Of a stretch of DNA of 13,068 nt, positions 1-8,177 are shown one piece after another. Under the pieces are notes generated by a model. That model searched no databases, was not told the origin of the DNA, and saw only the letters and a list, made by a program, of their open reading frames with translations. The first letter of the stretch is position 1; each line of letters starts with the position of its first letter. The position numbers and the translations under genes are program-made. This stretch comes from CAWIOX01 sp963837775 (GTDB lineage Bacteria; Pseudomonadota; Gammaproteobacteria; Burkholderiales; Burkholderiaceae_D), in NCBI GenBank assembly GCA_963837775.1, contig CAWIOX010000022.1:1-13068 (forward strand). Direction: 5' to 3'.

Positions 1-53
1 ATTAAACGTGAAAAGTGCAAGGATTTTTCAGATGCCGGGAAACTAAAGGCAGC

Positions 54-80
54 GGGGCGGGAAGGCGTCATTCCCGCCCC
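54..80. terminator. GC-rich hairpin, probable end of an upstream transcript
   Basis: GGGGCGGGAA (54-63) pairs perfectly with TTCCCGCCCC (71-80) around a 7-base loop. The 10-bp GC-rich stem is strong, but the tail is only TTGATCT on the plus strand and there is no T run on the minus strand, so it is an imperfect intrinsic terminator. It may terminate a gene to the left of the window, insulate the chemoreceptor gene, or stabilise a transcript end. Confidence 0.45.
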
Positions 81-283
81 TTGATCTGCGCAGGATGCGC
101 TGCGCTCTGGCCGAAACCCTGTGGCACTGGCGTGCTTGCGTTGCACAACTGGCAATTTAAACATTCCCGATTGCTTTCATCATTGGCAACTCTTTTGCAG
201 TCATCCAGAAAAAAGATAAATATTTGATATTTATATATTTTTTGATGCATGCAAGCAACGACACCAATCTCGAGATGCGCCAG

Positions 284-289
284 TATAAT
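284..289 (+). promoter_or_regulatory. Candidate sigma-70 -10 element for the chemoreceptor gene
   Basis: A perfect TATAAT stands about 70 bases before the chemoreceptor start, which would give a leader of about 60 bases. The region where a -35 would sit has no good TTGACA match, but a long AT-rich tract lies just upstream of it and could act as an UP element. The call rests on one hexamer plus position. Confidence 0.35.
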
Positions 290-357
290 CGCCCCCTTTT
301 ATAAATAAGCACCCCGGCGGTACGGTGCCGGAATAAGCTTTAACAGGGGGCTTCAAT

Positions 358-2157
358 ATGTTTTCAACACTTCGTACAAGGCTGATTGCCATTTGCGTGT
401 CCATCGTAGTGCTGGCCATGCTGCTCGTGGTGGGTGCCAATTTCATTACGACCAAGTGGCGTACGCTGGAGTCATTGAATGAGCAGATGCTGCAGCTTTC
501 GCAGAGCCACTCTGCCGGGATTGCCGAGTGGGTGCGTTCCAAGCAGTCCGTCGTATCGTCGATTGCCCTGGCCGCCGGCGTGCCTGATCCGCTGCCATTC
601 CTGGCGTCTGCCGATAAGGCTGGCGCATTCGACAATGCTTATATCGGCTATGCCGATAAGCACGCCATTTTTTCACGTCCGAATGGGGTTCCTGCCGATT
701 ATGATCCGACCCTGCGCCCCTGGTACACCAAGGCGCTTGCTGTCGGCGGGCCGATTCTCACCACACCTTATGTCGATGCGGGCACCGGTAAGCTGGTGGT
801 GACTTTCGCCGAGCCGGTAGGCGCATCGGGCTCCGTCACCGCGGTAGTGGCGGCAGACGTTCTGCTCGATCATGTGGTGGCCAATGTCGCGTCGATCAAG
901 CCGACACCGAACAGTTTCGCTTTCCTGGTCGATGGCAGCGGGACGATGGTGGTCCACCCGGACCAGAAGATGGCGATGAAGCCCTTGTCGGAACTGGGCA
1001 CCGGCCTTTCGATCCAGGGATTGCTGGCGCTTGAGCAAAGCAAGCAGAGTGACGATCTTGTCGTCAATGGCCGCGCTGGAATGCTGTATGCAAGCAAGAT
1101 CGCCGGGACTGACTGGATATTGGCGGTCGTGCTGGATCGCGCCGAGGCGACCAAAACATTGAGTGCGATGCTTGCGACATCTGGCGTCACTGCGGTGCTG
1201 GTCAGCGTATTGGCTGCGTTGATGCTGACTATGCTGATTGCCAAAGCACTCAGGCAACTGGCGCTGGTGCGCGATGCGATGGATGAAATCGGATCGGGTG
1301 ACGGTAATCTGACCCGCCGCCTGGATGCCGATGGTACGGATGAACTGGCGCAGATTGCGCGCGCCTTCAATCGCTTCGTCGACAAGATTGCCCATGTGCT
1401 GGGCGATATCAGCAGCAGCAGCGAGTCGGTCAGAGTCGCATCGGGAGAAATCGCTGCCGGCAATGCCGATCTGTCTGCCCGCACTGAAGCGCAGGCGGGT
1501 GCGCTGGAACAGACTGCCAGTTCGATGGAGGAATTGACCTCCGCCGTCAAGCAGAATGCGGACAATGCGAGCCAGGCCAATCAACTGGCGGCGTCCGCCT
1601 CTACGGTGGCGATGAAAGGCGGGCAGGTTGTATTGCAGGTGGTCGATACCATGGGCTCGATCAAGGAAAGTTCAGGCAAGATCGTCGATATCATCGGCGT
1701 GATTGACGGCATCGCATTTCAAACCAATATTCTGGCATTGAATGCGGCCGTGGAAGCGGCCCGCGCCGGCGAGCAGGGACGCGGCTTTGCCGTCGTCGCA
1801 TCGGAAGTGCGCAGTCTGGCCCAGCGTTCCGCCAGCGCTGCGAAGGAAATCAAATTGCTGATCGATGATTCGGTGGTGAAGGTCGATGCCGGCAGCGCGC
1901 TGGTCGATGATGCAGGCCGGACCATGGATGAGGTCGTCAATTCGATCAAGCGCGTGGCCGACATCATGGCCGAGATTACCGGCGCCAGTCAGGAACAGCG
2001 CGCCGGGATTGAAGAGGTCAATAAGGCGATCGGGCATATGGACGAGATGACGCAGCAGAATTCTGCGCTGGTCGAGCAGTCTGCCGCCGCGGCCGAAAGC
2101 TTGCGGGACATGTCCATCAAGTTGAACGAGGTGGTTGGCACTTTCACGCTGGCGTGA
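358..2157 (+). CDS. Methyl-accepting chemotaxis protein with amino-acid-type dCache sensor
   Basis: A 599-residue membrane chemoreceptor that should signal through CheA/CheW to the flagellar motor. The ATG follows AGGGGG (345-350) at 7 bases. Order: transmembrane segment about 9-30, periplasmic double-Cache domain about 35-272, second transmembrane segment about 275-295, HAMP about 297-350, then a coiled-coil signalling domain with the highly conserved tip around 450-490 (IAFQTNILALNAAVEAARAG). The Cache domain shows Y115, R120, W122, Y123, Y138, D140 and D167. From memory of the family, these match in identity and spacing the residues with which Pseudomonas PctA and related receptors hold the amino and carboxyl groups of amino acids. 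An amino-acid attractant is therefore the likely ligand. The C-terminus (VVGTFTLA) lacks an NWETF-like CheR/CheB tether. The gene converges on a two-component regulator with 37 bases between stop codons. Confidence 0.95.
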   Translation: MFSTLRTRLIAICVSIVVLAMLLVVGANFITTKWRTLESLNEQMLQLSQSHSAGIAEWVRSKQSVVSSIALAAGVPDPLPFLASADKAGAFDNAYIGYADKHAIFSRPNGVPADYDPTLRPWYTKALAVGGPILTTPYVDAGTGKLVVTFAEPVGASGSVTAVVAADVLLDHVVANVASIKPTPNSFAFLVDGSGTMVVHPDQKMAMKPLSELGTGLSIQGLLALEQSKQSDDLVVNGRAGMLYASKIAGTDWILAVVLDRAEATKTLSAMLATSGVTAVLVSVLAALMLTMLIAKALRQLALVRDAMDEIGSGDGNLTRRLDADGTDELAQIARAFNRFVDKIAHVLGDISSSSESVRVASGEIAAGNADLSARTEAQAGALEQTASSMEELTSAVKQNADNASQANQLAASASTVAMKGGQVVLQVVDTMGSIKESSGKIVDIIGVIDGIAFQTNILALNAAVEAARAGEQGRGFAVVASEVRSLAQRSASAAKEIKLLIDDSVVKVDAGSALVDDAGRTMDEVVNSIKRVADIMAEITGASQEQRAGIEEVNKAIGHMDEMTQQNSALVEQSAAAAESLRDMSIKLNEVVGTFTLA

Positions 2158-2194
2158 CCCGGAATCGCCATTGACGCTGCAGCACGGCAGCTGA

Positions 2195-2837
2195 TCAAGT
2201 CAAATCCATCTTCTGGACAGCGAACTTGATCAGCTCGGCCTGGCCGTCAATGTTCAGCTTGCGCTTGATGTTCAGGCGGTGGGTTTCGACGGTGCGCACG
2301 CTGATGTCGAGCACTTGCGCGATCTGCTTGTTGGCCTTGCCGGCGGCAATATGCTGCAGTACCTGCCGCTCGCGCAGGGTCAGCAACATGTCCGGCGCCA
2401 TCGGTTGCGCCAGCTGGATGGCCAGGCCGGGGCTGTAATAGATGCCGCCGGCAATGACGGTATCGATCGCCAGCACGATGTCTCGTCCCGGCGCATCTTT
2501 CAATACATAGCCGCGCGCACCGGCTTGCATCGATTGCATCACGTATTCCATCTTGTCGTGCATGCTCAGGATCAGGACCGCAATGTGCGGGAAAAATGGC
2601 ATGAAATTGCGCGGTCAGGTCGATGCCGCTGCTGTCGCGCAGGTTGATATCCATCAGCGCCAGGTCAATTTCGCAGGTTTTTGCATGCTGCAATGCTTCT
2701 TGCGTGTTGCTGGCTTCGGCCGCAATCCGGAAGTGGGGCACCGCTTCCAGCCGTGCGCGCAAGCCGTCGCGCACCAGCGGATGGTCATCGATCAAAAGAA
2801 TATTGATAAGTGGTGTTGATTCCATCAGGGATGTCAT
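2195..2837 (-). pseudogene. NarL/FixJ-type response regulator, broken by a single-base frameshift
   Basis: Reading both frames together gives a normal 213-residue regulator: a receiver domain (D17/D18 and phosphoacceptor D63 in LALMDINL, conserved Lys in YVLKDAP) and a C-terminal LuxR helix-turn-helix (LTLRERQVLQHIAAGKANKQ onward, with the recognition helix ISVRTVETHRLNIKRKL). The frame breaks at residues 82-83, after DLTAQFHAIFP, where the run of five A on the plus strand (2592-2596) is one base too long; deleting one base restores FPHIAVLILSMHD. As written, the first frame runs on to about 2247 without a helix-turn-helix, and the second could start only at 2602 without a phosphoacceptor. 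The preferred start ATG at 2837 lies 4 bases after the kinase stop, so translation is probably coupled; a second ATG at 2825 is possible. A homopolymer sequencing error is as likely as a true mutation. Confidence 0.85.
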
Positions 2838-2841
2838 TGGC

Positions 2842-4197
2842 TCAAGTTCGTGGGATGCTGGCCTGGACGGTCGTGCCGGCCGTTGATGAAGCAAGGTGCA
2901 GCCTGCCATTGACTGCCTCCATGCGCTCAGTCATGTTGCGCAAGCCGATGCCGCATGTCGGGTTGTCGTTGATCTGCTCCAGATTGAAACCGGCGCCATC
3001 GTCGCAGATGGTGAGTGTCACCGATACTGCATTGCCCTCAAGCCGCAGCGTGACGTGGCTGGCGGCGGCATGGCGTTCGATATTGGTCAGTGCTTCCTGT
3101 GCAATGCGAAACAGCACGGTGTTGCCGACATCGGACAGGTCGGACCCGGCCTCGTGCGCGCTGAACCGGGTCGGGATGCCCACATGCGCACTGAATTCCT
3201 GCGCCAGATGCTCCAGCGCTGCGGCCAGCCCGAGATCATCCAGTATGGCCGGTCGCAAATCGTGCGAAATGCGCCGCACCTCACCCAGTACCTCATTGAG
3301 TTGCGCTGCGGTGCGCTCGAAGGTGGCGCCGGCGGTGGCGGCCTGTGCCGGCGTGCCGGCCAGTTTGATAATGCCGGCCTCGATCTGCAGCTTGATCGAG
3401 ACCAGCCACTGGCTGATGCCATCGTGCAGATCGCGCGACAGCCTGGCCCGCTCTTCTTCCTGCGAACGCACCACGCGCTGCGCCAAGGTTTTGAGCTTGG
3501 CGTCGGCTAGGCGTTGCTCGCTGATATTCAATACCAGGCCGGAGAACGCAACCAGCAATGCGCCGAGGATCGCCGCTGCCGCGATCCATAGCATCGTGTT
3601 GCGGATGTTGCCGGAAACCTGGTCGTCGATTTTAGCCAGCGCATCCTCGACATCGTCCAGATAGATGCCGGTTCCCAGCATCCAGCCCCATTTTGGCAGC
3701 GTCACCACATAGCTGAGTTTCGACACGAGCTGATGGGTGGACGGTTTTTCCCACAGGTAGCGCTCGAATCCGCCACCGTCTTTCGCCAGCCCAATCAGGC
3801 GCTGGATGATCAGCGTGCCATTGACATCCTTTAAATTCCACAGGTTCTGGCCGACCAATTCAGGCTGGCGCGGATGCATCAGGTTGTTTCCCTGCAGGTC
3901 GTAGACGAAGAAGTAGCCATCCGTACCGTAATCGAGCTTGGACAGGATGGTTTTGGCTTCGTCCAATGCCGCACTGTCGTTGCGGCCCGATTGGTAAAGG
4001 TGGGCAATCGATTCGCTCGCCAGCGCGACATAATGCTTTAATTCCGTTTCCTTGCTGGCCAGATAAGCCGTTTGTATCGTCGCGCGTTGCTGCTGCCCGA
4101 GCAGGGTGGCCTGATGCCGCACCGCGAGCGCGATCGCGCATAACGCCAGGATTAATGGCGTAATTGCAAGCAAGATGATTTTTTGCCGTAATTTCAT
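2842..4197 (-). CDS. NarL-family sensor histidine kinase with periplasmic Cache domain
   Basis: A 451-residue inner-membrane kinase. An N-terminal transmembrane segment (about 8-27) is followed by a periplasmic single-Cache (sCache_2-like) domain of about 150 residues with the signature DGYFFVYDLQGNNLMHP (93-109) and the closing GWMLGTGIYLDDV (171-183). The second transmembrane segment spans about 201-224. The cytoplasmic part has a HisKA_3 dimerisation domain with the phosphorylated H258 in RDLHDG, then a HATPase with N372 (TNIERH), DDGAGF (399-404) and GIGLRNM (416-422). All catalytic boxes are intact. The response regulator follows directly, so the two form an operon and a cognate pair. 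Cache domains of this class bind small carboxylates and similar molecules; the actual ligand cannot be read from the sequence. The ATG has only a weak ribosome-binding site. It is divergent from the solute-binding protein gene, a likely target of the system. Confidence 0.93.
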   Translation of the reverse strand: MKLRQKIILLAITPLILALCAIALAVRHQATLLGQQQRATIQTAYLASKETELKHYVALASESIAHLYQSGRNDSAALDEAKTILSKLDYGTDGYFFVYDLQGNNLMHPRQPELVGQNLWNLKDVNGTLIIQRLIGLAKDGGGFERYLWEKPSTHQLVSKLSYVVTLPKWGWMLGTGIYLDDVEDALAKIDDQVSGNIRNTMLWIAAAAILGALLVAFSGLVLNISEQRLADAKLKTLAQRVVRSQEEERARLSRDLHDGISQWLVSIKLQIEAGIIKLAGTPAQAATAGATFERTAAQLNEVLGEVRRISHDLRPAILDDLGLAAALEHLAQEFSAHVGIPTRFSAHEAGSDLSDVGNTVLFRIAQEALTNIERHAAASHVTLRLEGNAVSVTLTICDDGAGFNLEQINDNPTCGIGLRNMTERMEAVNGRLHLASSTAGTTVQASIPRT

Positions 4198-4480
4198 GGC
4201 GTTACTTTAACCCAGAAAAATCGATTGGCCGCTTGTTTGTAGTGATAAGTGCTTGAAATCATTAGGCTATTTGAGTGCAAATACTTTCACCGTTTGATGC
4301 TTCGCAAGCCGGCGCAGCCACACAGGCAGGCAGCATGCTATCTGAATTTTCTGCCAGCGCTAAACCCGATTGCCAAATTTTTGACGGCAAATGTGCCGCA
4401 GCGGGCTTGAAGCAGTGATAATCATGCGCTACAGAAACCCAATTCCGGCGCAGTATTACTTCTCTCTTTGGAGCAGGACA
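4198..4480. promoter_or_regulatory. Divergent intergenic region between kinase and solute-binding protein
   Basis: These 283 bases separate two genes that point away from each other and so must hold both promoters, and probably the binding site of any shared regulator. The composition is AT-richer than the flanking genes. GATAAT, a fair -10 match, lies near 4417-4422 on the plus strand, about 60 bases before the 4481 start, but I see no -35 at proper spacing. No clear NarL-type heptamer pair could be picked out by eye. Confidence 0.4.
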
Positions 4481-5791
4481 ATGAATCGTCTCACACACCG
4501 CAAGCTGGCGCAGTGCATGGCGCCAGCGCCCGACCTTGCCGCGCGGCTCGCCAGGCTACGCCGTCTGCGGCTGCAAATGGGGCCGCAGCGACTGCTTTCT
4601 TCGATGCTGTTTGGCGTGCTGTCTTTCAGTGCCGCATTCGCGCTGGCGCAAGCCGGTGCGGACAGCACGCTCAAGATCGGTGTTACCGGGCCTTTCAGCG
4701 GCGGCTCCAGTCCGATGGGTGAGAGCATGCGCAATGGGATACGGATCGCAGCCGAAGAAATCAATGCGATTGGCGGCGTCAACGGGAAAAAAGTGGAGCT
4801 GCTTGAAATCGACGATCAATCCAGCAGTGAGATCGGGAAGAAAATTGCACAGGATTTGACCCGTCAAAAAGTGGTGGCCACCATCGGCATCGTCAACACG
4901 GGTGTCGGCCTGGCGTCGATCGATGTATACCAGCAAGCCAAGATCCCGCTGTTGATCGCAGTGTCCACCGGCACCGTCCTGACACACAAATATGCGCCGC
5001 CTGCCGCTGCTGAGAATTACATTTTCCGGATCTCGCCTACCGCCGATCTGGAGGTGCAGGCACTGGTTGCCGATTTGAGCCGGCGCGGCTTGCTCAAGGT
5101 TGCGGTGCTGGCCGACAGTACGGCCTACGGCGATGCGAGTCTGAAGGCCTTCAGGGAATTGGGCAAGCTGGGCGGCCTGGTCATCGCGACCGAAGAACGA
5201 TTCAACATCGGCGACAAGGACATGCATGCGCAACTGCAGCACAGCAAGAGCAGCGGTGCGCAAGCCGTGGTGGTCTTCGGCATTGGGCCGGAACTGGCGG
5301 TGATCGCCAAAAACAAGGAGGCGCAGGGCTGGCGCGTGCCGATGCTGGGCAGCTGGACATTCTCGATGCTCAATTTCATCGAAGCGGCAGGCAAGGCCGG
5401 GGATGGGGTGCTGATGCCGCAAACTTTCGTCCGGGATTTCGGCTCGACCAGCAAGAACGGTTTTCTGCTGGCCTATCAGCGCCTTTCCAAGTCGGATGCC
5501 ATCCCCTCGCCGATGAGCGCGGCGCAAGGCTATGACGGCATGCACCTGCTGTATCTGGCGTTACGGCAAGCCAAATCGACCGATGGCGCCAAGATCAAGG
5601 AAGCGCTTGAGCATTTGAACAGCCGCTATCAGGGCGTGATCACCAATTACGACAAGCCTTTTTCCAGGGAAGACCACGATGCGATTAGCGCCAATATGCT
5701 GATCATGGGGAAGGTGGCGTCCGGGCGAATTGATTATGCGTACACCGAAGATGAGCGGCGCAGCGGCCTGGTGCGCAAAAAGCTCAAATAA
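4481..5791 (+). CDS. Periplasmic solute-binding protein, branched-chain amino acid (LivJ/LivK) type
   Basis: A 436-residue type I periplasmic binding protein (Peripla_BP_6) of the family that delivers leucine, other amino acids, amides or aromatic acids to ABC importers. The mature part begins near residue 60 with STLKIGVTGPFSGG, followed by GIRIAAEEINAIGGVNGKKV, the usual opening of the fold. The ligand-pocket region AVSTGTVLT is about 100 residues further on, and the second lobe starts around VAVLADSTAYGDA. The chosen ATG (4481) has GGAG at 4470-4473. It gives an unusually long, arginine-rich N-terminus before the hydrophobic signal stretch LLSSMLFGVLSFSAAFALA (38-56). An internal ATG at 4577 would give a classical 26-residue signal peptide but has no ribosome-binding site. 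No permease or ATPase gene is adjacent, so it either works with a transporter encoded elsewhere or feeds a sensor. The transcript ends at the terminator 5805-5832. Confidence 0.9.
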   Translation: MNRLTHRKLAQCMAPAPDLAARLARLRRLRLQMGPQRLLSSMLFGVLSFSAAFALAQAGADSTLKIGVTGPFSGGSSPMGESMRNGIRIAAEEINAIGGVNGKKVELLEIDDQSSSEIGKKIAQDLTRQKVVATIGIVNTGVGLASIDVYQQAKIPLLIAVSTGTVLTHKYAPPAAAENYIFRISPTADLEVQALVADLSRRGLLKVAVLADSTAYGDASLKAFRELGKLGGLVIATEERFNIGDKDMHAQLQHSKSSGAQAVVVFGIGPELAVIAKNKEAQGWRVPMLGSWTFSMLNFIEAAGKAGDGVLMPQTFVRDFGSTSKNGFLLAYQRLSKSDAIPSPMSAAQGYDGMHLLYLALRQAKSTDGAKIKEALEHLNSRYQGVITNYDKPFSREDHDAISANMLIMGKVASGRIDYAYTEDERRSGLVRKKLK

Positions 5792-5804
5792 GAAACTGCC
5801 CGGG

Positions 5805-5832
5805 ATGCCGGTGGGCTGCCGGCATTTTTTTT
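5805..5832 (+). terminator. Intrinsic terminator after the solute-binding protein gene
   Basis: ATGCCGG (5805-5811) pairs perfectly with CCGGCAT (5819-5825) around a 7-base loop and runs straight into eight T residues (5825-5832). It starts 13 bases after the stop codon. This makes the binding-protein gene a single-gene transcript and separates it from the beta-oxidation gene that follows. Confidence 0.9.
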
Positions 5833-5924
5833 GAATCTTAAATAATACGATCGTGCTTTTGTTGCGCTATAGTGGGCAGTCGCAGCCAACAAGAACTAGC
5901 CATCATTTTTGCAGAGGAAGATAC

Positions 5925-8008
5925 ATGACCGCCGAATACCAAGCCAACGGCTCCGTTGCCATCATTACGCTGAACAATCCGCCGGTCAATGGGATGGGCC
6001 TGGCCACCCGCCGCGCACTGGCCGAAGCGATTCTGGTCGCGCAAAATGATCCTGCGATCAAAGCCATCGTGATTGCCGGGGCTGGCAAGGTGTTTTCCGG
6101 CGGCGCCGATATCAAGGAGTTTGATTCGCCCAAGGCATTGGCGGAACCGAACTTGCATACGCTGATCGATCTGGTCGAGGGGTCCGGCAAGCCGGTCATC
6201 GCGGCGATTCACGGCATTTGCATGGGCGGCGGGCTGGAACTGGCGCTGGGCTGCAATTATCGCGTGGCGTCGCCCGGCGCGCAGATTGCGCTGCCGGAAG
6301 TGAAAATCGGCGTGCTGCCCGGTGCCGGCGGCACGCAGCGCCTGCCGCGCGTGCTGGGCGTCGAAATGGCGCTGGACATGATTGTGTCGCGGCAAGCCGG
6401 TTGCATCCGAAAAACTGCGTAACAGCGGCCTGTTCGATGAAATCATCGACGGCGATCTGATGCCGGGCGCGCTGGCGTTTGCGAACAAGGTCGCCGATCT
6501 GCGGCCGCTGCCGAAAGTGCGCGACATCGTGATCGATTTTCCCGGTCACGAAGCATTCTTCGCGTCCGCACGCAGCCGCGTCAAAGCAGCGGCCGGGCCG
6601 TTTCCGGCGCCGTTGCAGTGCGTGGAGGCGGTGGCGGCAGCGGTCGGCATGGCGTTCGACGACGGCCTGAAGTTTGAACGCGAGCTGTTCATGGCGCTGC
6701 TGCAAACCACGGAATCGAAGGCATTGCGCCATGCATTTTTCAGCGAGCGCGCCGCCGGCAAGATTCCCGACGTGCCGGCCGATACGCCGCTGCGCCCGAT
6801 CCGCTCGGTTGCGATCGTTGGCGCCGGCACGATGGGCGGCGGGATTGCGATGAATTTCGCGAATGCCGGCATCCCGGTCACGCTGCTTGAAATGACGCCG
6901 GAAGCGCTGGCAACAGGGCTGTCCACGATACGCAAGAATTACGAAAACACGCTGAAGAAGGGCAGGCTGACGCCGGAACAGTGCGAGCAGCGCGTCAATC
7001 TGATCACCGGCACCCTGTCCTATGCGGAGATTGCCGGGGCCGATATCGTGATCGAGGCAGTGTTCGAGGACATGGGCGTCAAACAAGCCGTCTTCAGGCA
7101 ACTCGATGCGGTGATGAAGCCGGGCGCGATCCTGGCTTCCAATACCTCGACCCTGGACCTGGATAAAATCGCCGGCTGCACCCGGCGTCCGCAAGACGTG
7201 ATCGGCACCCATTTCTTCAGTCCCGCCAACGTGATGAAGCTGCTGGAAGTGGTGCGCGGCGCGCAAACCGGCAAGGATGTGCTGGCGACCGTGATGGCGT
7301 TGTCAAAAAAAATCAAGAAAACTGCGGTGGTTTCCGGTGTCTGCGATGGCTTCATCGGCAACCGGATGATCGAACAGTACAGCCGCCAGGCCGGTTTCCT
7401 GCTGGAAGAGGGTTGCCTGCCGCAGCAGGTCGATCAGGCCGCCGAAAAGTTCGGCTTCGCAATGGGGCCGTTCCGCATGAGCGACATGGCCGGCAACGAT
7501 ATCGGCTGGGCCATCCGCAAGCGCCGCTCTTCGGAGCGGCCGGAGATCAGCTATTCCGCAATCGCGGATCGTTTGTGCGAACTGGGACGCTACGGTCAAA
7601 AAACGCAGGCCGGCTGGTACGACTACACAGCGGGAGAACGCCAGCCGCGCGCGTCGCAGCTGGTCAATGACATGATAGTCCGGCACTCCACCGAACTCGG
7701 CATCGAGCGCCGCCAGATCAGCGATCAGGAAATCGTCGAGCGCCTGGTGTATGCCCTGGTCAATGAAGGGGCGCGCATCCTGCAACGAGGGCATTGCGCT
7801 GCGCGCTTCGGATATCGATGTCGTCTACCTGAGCGGTTACGGTTTCCCGCTGTTTCGGGGCGGCCCGATGTTTTATGCCGACACGGTCGGGCTGCAAAAC
7901 GTGGTGACGGCAATCGCGCACTATGCGAAAGGGCGTCACGGCGATGCATGGACGCCGGCGCCGTTGCTGGCAACCCTGGCAGCGCAGGGAAAAACGTTTA
8001 ATTCCTGA
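5925..8008 (+). pseudogene. Fused enoyl-CoA hydratase / 3-hydroxyacyl-CoA dehydrogenase (FadJ/FadB-like), two frameshifts
   Basis: Joined across two frameshifts this is a 693-residue bifunctional beta-oxidation enzyme, the usual length for the family. It would hydrate enoyl-CoA and then oxidise 3-hydroxyacyl-CoA with NAD. The ATG follows AGAGGAAG (5913-5920). Crotonase domain, about 1-190: oxyanion-hole region FSGGADIKEF, E105 in GGGLELALGC and E125 in LPEVKIGVLPGAGGTQRL, both catalytic glutamates. Dehydrogenase, about 292-575: Rossmann loop VGAGTMGGG (298-306), NTSTLDLDKIA, catalytic H429 (IGTHFFSP) and E441 (LLEVVRG), GFIGNRM. Further C-terminal dehydrogenase domain to the end. An extra C at about 6390 (TCG-C-GGC) ends the crotonase frame at 6422, and an extra C at about 7786 (CAA-C-GAG) shifts the last 73 residues. 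Everything else is preserved, so error or very recent damage is likely. TATAGT at 5868-5873 is a weak -10 candidate. There is no thiolase partner beside it. Confidence 0.88.
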
Positions 8009-8099
8009 TCTTCGTGCGGCAGCGTCGCCGGCCGGGAAAAAATTAAGCGGCGCACGATTGACAGAATTGCCGTCTGGCTTGATGATGTCGGCCGTTTCA

Positions 8100-8144
8100 C
8101 CGCAACGCTTGCCGGCATATTTTTTCAGCCGGCAAGCGTTGCGG
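8100..8144. repeat. Perfect 17-bp inverted repeat with a T run in its loop
   Basis: The arm 8100-8116 (CCGCAACGCTTGCCGGC) is exactly complementary to 8128-8144, with an 11-base loop ATATTTTTTCA. It lies about 90 bases after the beta-oxidation gene and 33 bases before the next start. The T run sits in the loop rather than after the stem, so it is not a standard terminator. TGTCGGC (8086-8092) can pair with GCCGGCA (8111-8117, one G-T pair) just before ATATTTTTT, which would make a terminator that competes with the long hairpin. That alternative is inference. Confidence 0.8.
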
Positions 8145-8177
8145 AGGGTGTCGCAGATATTCAAAGGGATTCAAGAC

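Larger units (their letters stand above)
1..357. other. Non-coding region upstream of the chemoreceptor
   Basis: No convincing gene lies here; the short open frames on both strands have no ribosome-binding site or recognisable composition. The first 100 bases hold a strong GC hairpin (54-80), probably the end of a transcription unit lying to the left. From about 200 to 245 the DNA becomes very AT-rich and contains a small inverted repeat (AAATAT 218-223, ATATTT 227-232) and a TGCATGCA palindrome (245-252). The part from about 280 to 357 holds the likely promoter and leader of the chemoreceptor. No flagellar sigma-28 type -10 element was seen in this stretch. Confidence 0.6.

Noticed and set aside
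15..227. 70-codon open frame at the left edge
   Set aside because: It runs through the 54-80 hairpin and an AT-rich tract, has no ribosome-binding site and no recognisable composition.
600..665. Two GCCGATAA sequences, matching the -10 of flagellar sigma-28 promoters
   Set aside because: Both lie inside the chemoreceptor coding sequence (ADK codons) with no matching -35, so they are coincidental.
673..1584. Long open frame on the minus strand inside the chemoreceptor gene
   Set aside because: Arginine- and histidine-rich, no family resemblance, no ribosome-binding site; it is the antisense shadow of a strongly supported gene.
2589..2596. Programmed ribosomal frameshifting in the response regulator
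   Set aside because: There is no proper slippery heptamer with a downstream structure, and the family does not use frameshifting; an indel is the simpler explanation.
4556..5545. 329-codon minus-strand open frame across the solute-binding protein gene
   Set aside because: Composition typical of antisense reading in GC-rich DNA; the plus-strand protein is clearly the real one.
6196..7266. 356-codon minus-strand open frame across the beta-oxidation gene
   Set aside because: Overlaps well-conserved dehydrogenase coding sequence and shows no recognisable motif.
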